From the NCBI GenBank assembly GCA_958428365.1, contig CAUAFT010000005.1, forward strand, positions 151,138 to 215,137: DNA of 64,000 bases, read 5' to 3'. The stretch comes from an uncultured Lachnospiraceae bacterium. GTDB taxonomy: Bacteria; Bacillota; Clostridia; Lachnospirales; Lachnospiraceae. This document shows, piece after piece, positions 59,793-64,000 of the stretch. Below the pieces are notes generated by a model. It saw only the letters and a program-made list of their open reading frames with translations, did not search any database and was not told the DNA's origin. A program made the position numbers and the translations under genes. The stretch's first letter is position 1. Every line of letters starts with the position of its first letter.

Positions 59793-60499
59793 AAGCCAAC
59801 CTTTTGCCCGTAGCGTTCAAACTCTATCACCCACACCCAGGGATTCGCATCCCATCCATAGTGGGCAAGGTCGGATTTCTTGAGGGTGGAGGTCCATAAT
59901 TGTGAAAACGCATATCTCCGCTCCTCACCATTCAGCACAAACGGATATTCTGTTTCAACGCCCTCTCTGTCAATTTGGTCAGACGTAATATCCTGCAACC
60001 GCTCCACCCTTATATCTGTAACACGTAAGAAAATCCGTGCGGCTTCCTTTGGCATGTGGATGGATGGGCGCCACTTTGGCAGATTACATATATGACCATC
60101 AAATTCATATGTACTCACTCCGTCTGGGTAATCTGCTTTATAGAGGAAATACCCAGCTTCCCACCAATTTCTTTCATAGCATCCCCATGTTTCTCGGACA
60201 TATAGAAAATCTCCCGGTTTGCAAGGTGCTTTCCAGTAAAGAGCATCTATTTGCTGTTTTCCACTTGAATCAACGAATACATCATAGTCATTATAAAAAC
60301 CTGCATACCAATTCTTATAGTCGTTATTCAGATGATCTACAATAGCATAAAATTGATCTCTGCCATGATATTCAGGATAAGATTTCCCTCTATGTACTGC
60401 CAGCCTTGCAACCATCGTTCTCTCGTCCAATATCGCTCGGATCTTATCTGTATTAAACAGAATCGGCTTGGCTATGCTTAATACTTCTTCGCTATTCAT
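59789..60499 (-). CDS. ASCH-like phage protein
   Basis: The 236-residue protein opens AKPILFNTDKIRAILDERTM and contains CKPGDFLYVRETWG near 93-106 and WRPSIHMPKEAARIFLRVTD near 144-163. These are the features of the phage-encoded ASCH-domain family, thought to bind RNA or modified nucleotides. Function not known. It overlaps its neighbours by 4 and 8 bp in the early operon. Confidence 0.75.
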   Translation of the reverse strand: MNSEEVLSIAKPILFNTDKIRAILDERTMVARLAVHRGKSYPEYHGRDQFYAIVDHLNNDYKNWYAGFYNDYDVFVDSSGKQQIDALYWKAPCKPGDFLYVRETWGCYERNWWEAGYFLYKADYPDGVSTYEFDGHICNLPKWRPSIHMPKEAARIFLRVTDIRVERLQDITSDQIDREGVETEYPFVLNGEERRYAFSQLWTSTLKKSDLAHYGWDANPWVWVIEFERYGQKVGL

Positions 60500-61046
60500 C
60501 TTCTTTACTCCAATCTATTTTTTGACCGCATTCAGGGCAATAGTCATATCTATCATAATCAATCTCGTAACTTTTCCCGCAGTTAGGGCATTCATACATG
60601 TCGTATATCAAGTTTCCTTCATCGTCATATCCGTCACCATATGTATTAGGAATCTTCGGTACTTGCTTCTCTACCGCTTCCCGGCATTTCTCCACGGTGC
60701 CGATTACTTTATATTTTTCTATTTCTGCCTCTAACTCCTCTATGTATTCATCCTTGTGGTCACAGTTAGGGCAAATTTGTGTAGAAGTATTGGCAAATAT
60801 ATTTTTTATTCTTGGATTCGTTTCGCTCGTATGCCAACGCTTCAATTCTTCTATTTGTGCCCTAATCTCCTCCACGGTGCCGATTATTCTGTATTCTATT
60901 AGAGAATCAAACTTGTTTAGCCAATCTTCTTTCAAAGCCTTAAATTCTCCTAATGTTCCGATTTCTCGGTACCGTTCCAACTCATCTGCATCGTCCTTGA
61001 CATTTTTTACCAACTTATAAATGGCTTCCTGCTCCTGCATTGTCAT
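60492..61046 (-). CDS. Phage protein with IGT repeats and C-terminal zinc ribbon
   Basis: The 184-residue protein has three copies of a Y-x-x-IGT-x-x-x motif (YREIGTLGEF, YRIIGTVEEI, YKVIGTVEKC, at about 25, 52 and 111), each followed by an amphipathic helix. Cysteines CPNC near 93-96, and at the end CPNCGKSYEIDYDRYDYCPECG, form a zinc ribbon. I do not know a function; the repeats may be protein-protein modules. Confidence 0.65.
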   Translation of the reverse strand: MTMQEQEAIYKLVKNVKDDADELERYREIGTLGEFKALKEDWLNKFDSLIEYRIIGTVEEIRAQIEELKRWHTSETNPRIKNIFANTSTQICPNCDHKDEYIEELEAEIEKYKVIGTVEKCREAVEKQVPKIPNTYGDGYDDEGNLIYDMYECPNCGKSYEIDYDRYDYCPECGQKIDWSKEDE

Positions 61047-61453
61047 GATTCCACCTCCAACAATTTCTTGTTAGTCCACCTATTTATCTTCGCCGGATCA
61101 AAATATTTTCCGCATTCCGGGCAACTGGGGAGCAGATTCTTCCTGTACTGCGATTCCATTTCTCTAAATACCCTGTTTCTACACATGCGTTTAAATTCTT
61201 TATCAGCTTCTTGGGCGTAAATAGATGCTTTTTTTCTCAATCTCTTAATGTCATCATTGTACCTTTCATAGTCTCTACACACCGTCAAAAGTGCTTCAAA
61301 CGGCTCCACAACTGCTCCGCAATCTGTACACATTACAATCCTGTTTACCGTATCCACTTCATAATGAGGCCTATTACATTGGCACAGCTTTTCTCTTCCC
61401 CTGTTTACTCTAAACAGCTCTATACTTACTGGTTTCTTATTCTCAGCACTCAT
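61043..61453 (-). CDS. Phage zinc-finger protein of unknown function
   Basis: The ATG at 61453 is preferred because GGAGGTGGGAG precedes it; 136 residues. Two cysteine groups are seen: CQCNRPHYEVD...CTDCG (about 25-52) and CPECG near the end, so two metal sites are likely, flanking a helical basic middle. It has an ATGA overlap with the downstream IGT-repeat gene. Confidence 0.62.
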   Translation of the reverse strand: MSAENKKPVSIELFRVNRGREKLCQCNRPHYEVDTVNRIVMCTDCGAVVEPFEALLTVCRDYERYNDDIKRLRKKASIYAQEADKEFKRMCRNRVFREMESQYRKNLLPSCPECGKYFDPAKINRWTNKKLLEVES

Positions 61454-61555
61454 ATATTTAATCTCCCACCTCCGCTTCTGACTGTAGCCATTCATAATTC
61501 TATCTTTCCACTCATCAAATCCGGCAATAGAGCATCTCTTAATTTAACTAAATAT

Positions 61556-61744
61556 CTATCTTCCATCTGTTACCTCGCTTTCTTTAATGCTATCTTTTGC
61601 CGCATAAAGCATATCTGATAACGCCTGCGCATATCCATCCCGATAATAATTTGCCTTTGCAACTTCAATAGATTGTTTCTGCGAAGCTCTCTGCTCCAAC
61701 TTAAAAGCTGTATTTTCGAGTTCCTCATATTCTTTCTCCGTCAT
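61556..61744 (-). CDS. Small helical phage protein
   Basis: The ATG at 61744 is behind GGAGGTG and gives 62 residues starting MTEKEYEELENTAFKLEQRA, a mostly helical protein ending near KESEVTDGR. It starts in an ATGA overlap with the upstream gene. Function unknown. Confidence 0.6.
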   Translation of the reverse strand: MTEKEYEELENTAFKLEQRASQKQSIEVAKANYYRDGYAQALSDMLYAAKDSIKESEVTDGR

Positions 61745-61917
61745 TCTTTCACCTCCGTCAATCCGTCCAAGGCATAGCATCCGGCAAGCCCCTCCAATTT
61801 CACAACCACAGCTCCGCATACGCTATATGGCTCACTGGCAATCTCAAATACCCTGCCTTTGTTCTTATCTGATACATGATACTTGTCATTCATCACTACC
61901 TTTTTACCTTTCACCAT
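61741..61917 (-). CDS. Small phage protein
   Basis: Starting from the ATG at 61917 (GGGAG 10 nt upstream) the product has 58 residues, MVKGKKVVMNDKYHVSDKNK and on, a small beta-rich pattern with a VCGAVVVKLEGL segment. It overlaps both neighbours slightly. Function unknown. Confidence 0.58.
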   Translation of the reverse strand: MVKGKKVVMNDKYHVSDKNKGRVFEIASEPYSVCGAVVVKLEGLAGCYALDGLTEVKE

Positions 61918-61922
61918 TTTTC

Positions 61923-62432
61923 TCACTCTCCCTTCGTCTCATACCCGCCACATCCATTCCAAGCCGGGCACTCTTTCCCGTCGTTATAAGGACAATCATC
62001 TTCTCCGCAAATGTTTTGCTGGTATGCCGTGGGTAATGGCTGCCATGCCGTCACAATTCCTGTATTTATAGGCGCTCTTACAACTTTCGGGACATCACCT
62101 CTATGAAAGTCAATTTCTTCCTTCATATATCTGGCGGTCATAAACCACACTAAGATAAACCAACTTTTATAATCCGGATTGTACCATCCGATAGTTTCTC
62201 CATATTTTGTCATAACCAGATACTTCGGGCAGAATGCTCCTTTATGCCTTGCATTTTCCGGCACACTCTCTGGACTGCATGGTATCCATCCAGTATGTGC
62301 ATTTTTTGCACACACTCTATACTCGGCGGCTATCTGCTCAATAATTTCTACCGCTCTGTTTCCTGCATCATCATCTATAATAATACTCTCTTCTTTTAAC
62401 TGATTTATAATCTTCTCAAACACTTCCTGCAT
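61923..62432 (-). CDS. DUF551-type phage protein
   Basis: The 169-residue protein has GWIPCSPESVPENA near 48-61, YLVMTKYGETIGWY near 71-84 and AWQPLPTAY near 129-137, the DUF551 pattern seen in many phages. A Cys-rich end (CPYNDGKECPAWNGCGGY) may bind metal. Function unknown. Confidence 0.75.
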   Translation of the reverse strand: MQEVFEKIINQLKEESIIIDDDAGNRAVEIIEQIAAEYRVCAKNAHTGWIPCSPESVPENARHKGAFCPKYLVMTKYGETIGWYNPDYKSWFILVWFMTARYMKEEIDFHRGDVPKVVRAPINTGIVTAWQPLPTAYQQNICGEDDCPYNDGKECPAWNGCGGYETKGE

Positions 62433-62457
62433 ATTGCCCCATCCTTTCTGCTATTGC

Positions 62458-63003
62458 CTACATAAAATCAAATATATCCATCTGACCTGATTTCTCCGGC
62501 TTTGGTTCATTCAACGCTTTTTCAAGTTTTTCTCTGCATTCTTTAAATCTATCCAGATATATAGCGCTCCACTCATGCCGGCGCATATCCACTAATGAAT
62601 CTTTTTCAATAAAATTTTTAAGTCCACTCACATAGGAGAGAACATTGGCAATGTTTATCTCCTCTGCGGTCTTTTTATCTATTCGCCAGCCATTACGCAA
62701 AAGATACTGATAATTCTCATCTTCAAGATAAATGGCAAGCGACTGCCTGGCATGTTCTCGGATTTCGTCTGTTCTGGCCATGTAATTGTTCTCTACTTCT
62801 TGCGGAGTTTTTCGATAATAGATAGATGGAAAATACTCCAGTTCTTCCAGCCTTTTTTTATCATTCAGGATATGATTCCTTACTAGATTCAGGTTGAATC
62901 CATCCGCCCAGTTCGGGTCCTGCCCTCCATGTTCATAAAGATGGTCCCATCTGGCAAAACCTTCTACAAGTTGTTTTTCTACTAGGTTCTTTTCATCTTT
63001 CAT
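62458..63003 (-). CDS. Phage protein ending in a clamp-binding-like motif
   Basis: The 181-residue protein is mainly helical, without a domain I recognise (start MKDEKNLVEKQLVEGFARWD). The last nine residues are GQMDIFDFM; QMDIF fits the Q-L-(S/D)-L-F pattern by which bacterial proteins bind the DNA polymerase sliding clamp. It has an ATGA overlap with the methylase gene. Confidence 0.65.
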   Translation of the reverse strand: MKDEKNLVEKQLVEGFARWDHLYEHGGQDPNWADGFNLNLVRNHILNDKKRLEELEYFPSIYYRKTPQEVENNYMARTDEIREHARQSLAIYLEDENYQYLLRNGWRIDKKTAEEINIANVLSYVSGLKNFIEKDSLVDMRRHEWSAIYLDRFKECREKLEKALNEPKPEKSGQMDIFDFM

Positions 63004-63806
63004 GGCATCACCCCCGGTATATCCAATAACGACATCTGCGTATCATTACAGTAATTCATCCAGAGCACTTCTGTCCTCTTTACGCCTCCTTCGGCCGTCG
63101 TTTCTTTATATGCCTTGCTCCATCCTTTCAGATAATCGTTATATAGGTCGTTATCATATCCTGAAATCATAATCTTTCCCGGATGCTTTACAAGGATCCG
63201 TAAAAGCTCCTCATGCTCTGTGTCTTCCATCTCATATTTATAAAGATAGTTTTTACGGGTTCCATGCAGATACGGCGGATCTATGTACATGAATACATCT
63301 GCTGTATCGTACCGGCTTATCAGTTCCAATGCCGGAAGGTTTTCAATCTGTACTCCTTTGAGCCGTTCCGCTGCCTGGATCATTGTGGTTGGAAGTTTGC
63401 GCCATGCTTTAGCCGGATTCGGAGAACTCGACTGCTGCCCACTTTTAAACCCGTTATGATAGAGGTTCGCACATCCGAATCCCATCCAGCAACGCACGCA
63501 GAATCTTCTTGCCTGCTCAACCTCAGAATCCGTTTTTTCATAAGCGAGGTCATACTCCTCTCTCGCATAAGGTGTCAGTTCAATCAACCTTTTCAGTTCC
63601 TCTGGTCTATCTCGCAATACCCAGAAGAAGTTCACTACTTCCCCGTGTAAATCGTTGACCGTCTCAATGTGGCACCGCGGCTTATTCAAAAGTACGGCCA
63701 AGCTCCCGGCAAACGGCTCTACATAGACGTTGTGCTTTGGAATATAGCTGATTATCCAATTTGCAATCCGGTTTTTGGCTCCCGGATATTTCAATACTGT
63801 TCTCAT
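63000..63806 (-). CDS. D12-class DNA adenine N6-methyltransferase
   Basis: It methylates adenine in DNA. The 268-residue protein has the D12 signature KYPGAKNRIANWI at 6-18, the SAM-binding VEPFAGSLAVLL near 29-40 and catalytic DPPYLHG near 176-182. Length is typical for phage Dam-like enzymes. The end, QMSLLDIP (Q257-L261), again resembles a clamp-binding motif. It overlaps both neighbours by 4 bp. Confidence 0.93.
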   Translation of the reverse strand: MRTVLKYPGAKNRIANWIISYIPKHNVYVEPFAGSLAVLLNKPRCHIETVNDLHGEVVNFFWVLRDRPEELKRLIELTPYAREEYDLAYEKTDSEVEQARRFCVRCWMGFGCANLYHNGFKSGQQSSSPNPAKAWRKLPTTMIQAAERLKGVQIENLPALELISRYDTADVFMYIDPPYLHGTRKNYLYKYEMEDTEHEELLRILVKHPGKIMISGYDNDLYNDYLKGWSKAYKETTAEGGVKRTEVLWMNYCNDTQMSLLDIPGVMP

Positions 63807-64000
63807 GGCGACACCTCCAGCATATCGAATATGTTCCGTTGGCCTGTTTTCTTGTCCTCTGCTCTCATGGATACCTCGCCATAATTTTCTACAAGCATTT
63901 CATTCTTTGCCCGCTCGTAGAAATTCCGGTCAATCTCAAATCCATAACTCGGTCTGCCAAGTTCCATCGCCGCCCGGAGCGTTGCCCCACTTCCACAGCA
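63803..64000 (-). CDS. DNA methyltransferase, C-terminal part (gene continues beyond the window)
   Basis: The visible 65 C-terminal residues begin CCGSGATLRAAMELGRPSYG, then FEIDRNFYERAKNEM. This is the SAM-binding motif that lies at the end of beta-class N4/N6 DNA methyltransferases. The tail contains QRNIFDML, a third clamp-binding-like motif (Q54-F58 of the visible part). Its stop overlaps the next gene's ATG. The catalytic part is outside the window. Confidence 0.78.
   Translation of the reverse strand, partial: CCGSGATLRAAMELGRPSYGFEIDRNFYERAKNEMLVENYGEVSMRAEDKKTGQRNIFDMLEVSP

Larger units (their letters stand above)
58296..64000 (-). mobile_element. Integrated phage-like element (one end, continues past the window)
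   Basis: From the att candidate rightward are a tyrosine integrase and ten tightly packed genes, several in phage families (ASCH-type protein, DUF551, DNA adenine methylase), with frequent ATGA overlaps and lower GC than the chromosome. No capsid, tail, terminase or plasmid transfer gene is in the visible part, so prophage versus other integrative element is not settled. Confidence 0.75.

Overview
The window reads as a chromosomal segment of an anaerobic Firmicute of the class Clostridia, most likely a Lachnospiraceae gut bacterium. The evidence is the Rnf order C-D-G-E-A-B, a three-motif [FeFe] hydrogenase, a Na+-pumping biotin-dependent decarboxylase operon, the cmk-ispH-S1 and rimP-nusA-rnpM-ylxQ-infB-rbfA-nrnA-truB-ribF clusters, and many genes that begin just after a GGAGG-type ribosome binding site. 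This is inferred from gene content. No rRNA gene and no complete tRNA gene was seen, so the species cannot be named. Most genes lie on the minus strand.

Region by region. 1-1.1 kb: a DUF896 protein and glutamate 5-kinase. 1.2-7.8 kb: an AAA ATPase/TPR gene pair, then an SPFH, zinc-ribbon and TPM membrane cluster that resembles the B. subtilis YdjI-YdjG-YdjH envelope-stress proteins; each group has a promoter carrying inverted repeats. 8-9 kb: ApbE flavin transferase. 9.0-11.46 kb: an AT-rich cassette (phage-type lysozyme plus lipoprotein) flanked by an exact 27-bp direct repeat, apparently inserted between convergent apbE and MATE genes. 13-18 kb: rnfCDGEAB. 18-25.6 kb: an RNase H-fold nuclease, CheR, S1 protein, IspH, Cmk, a BaiN-type flavoprotein, an RpiR regulator and a PilZ protein. 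25.7-30.9 kb: a five-gene sodium-pump decarboxylase operon. 31-36 kb: a D,D-carboxypeptidase, an [FeFe] hydrogenase and its GltD-like partner. 36-42.5 kb: ScpAB, a phosphoesterase, a second D,D-carboxypeptidase, shikimate kinase, cardiolipin synthase and a subtilisin. 42.5-46.5 kb: pnp, rpsO and an NlpC/P60 hydrolase, with structured leaders. 46.6-56.8 kb: the translation/transcription-factor operon ending in an Na/Pi cotransporter. 56.8-58 kb: a candidate small RNA, a previously unlisted 44-residue basic protein and a membrane protein. 58.3-64 kb: one end of an integrated phage-like element with att-like sequence, integrase and a tightly packed early operon, running off the window.

The energy genes fit together. 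The hydrogenase/GltD pair and Rnf handle ferredoxin and NAD(P)H electrons, ApbE would attach FMN to RnfG and RnfD, and the decarboxylase adds a second ion pump. The strongest candidates for something undescribed are the AAA/TPR pair with its unusual promoter, the inserted lysozyme/lipoprotein cassette, the small RNA/44-residue protein locus, and three consecutive phage genes that all end in a sliding-clamp-binding-like motif.
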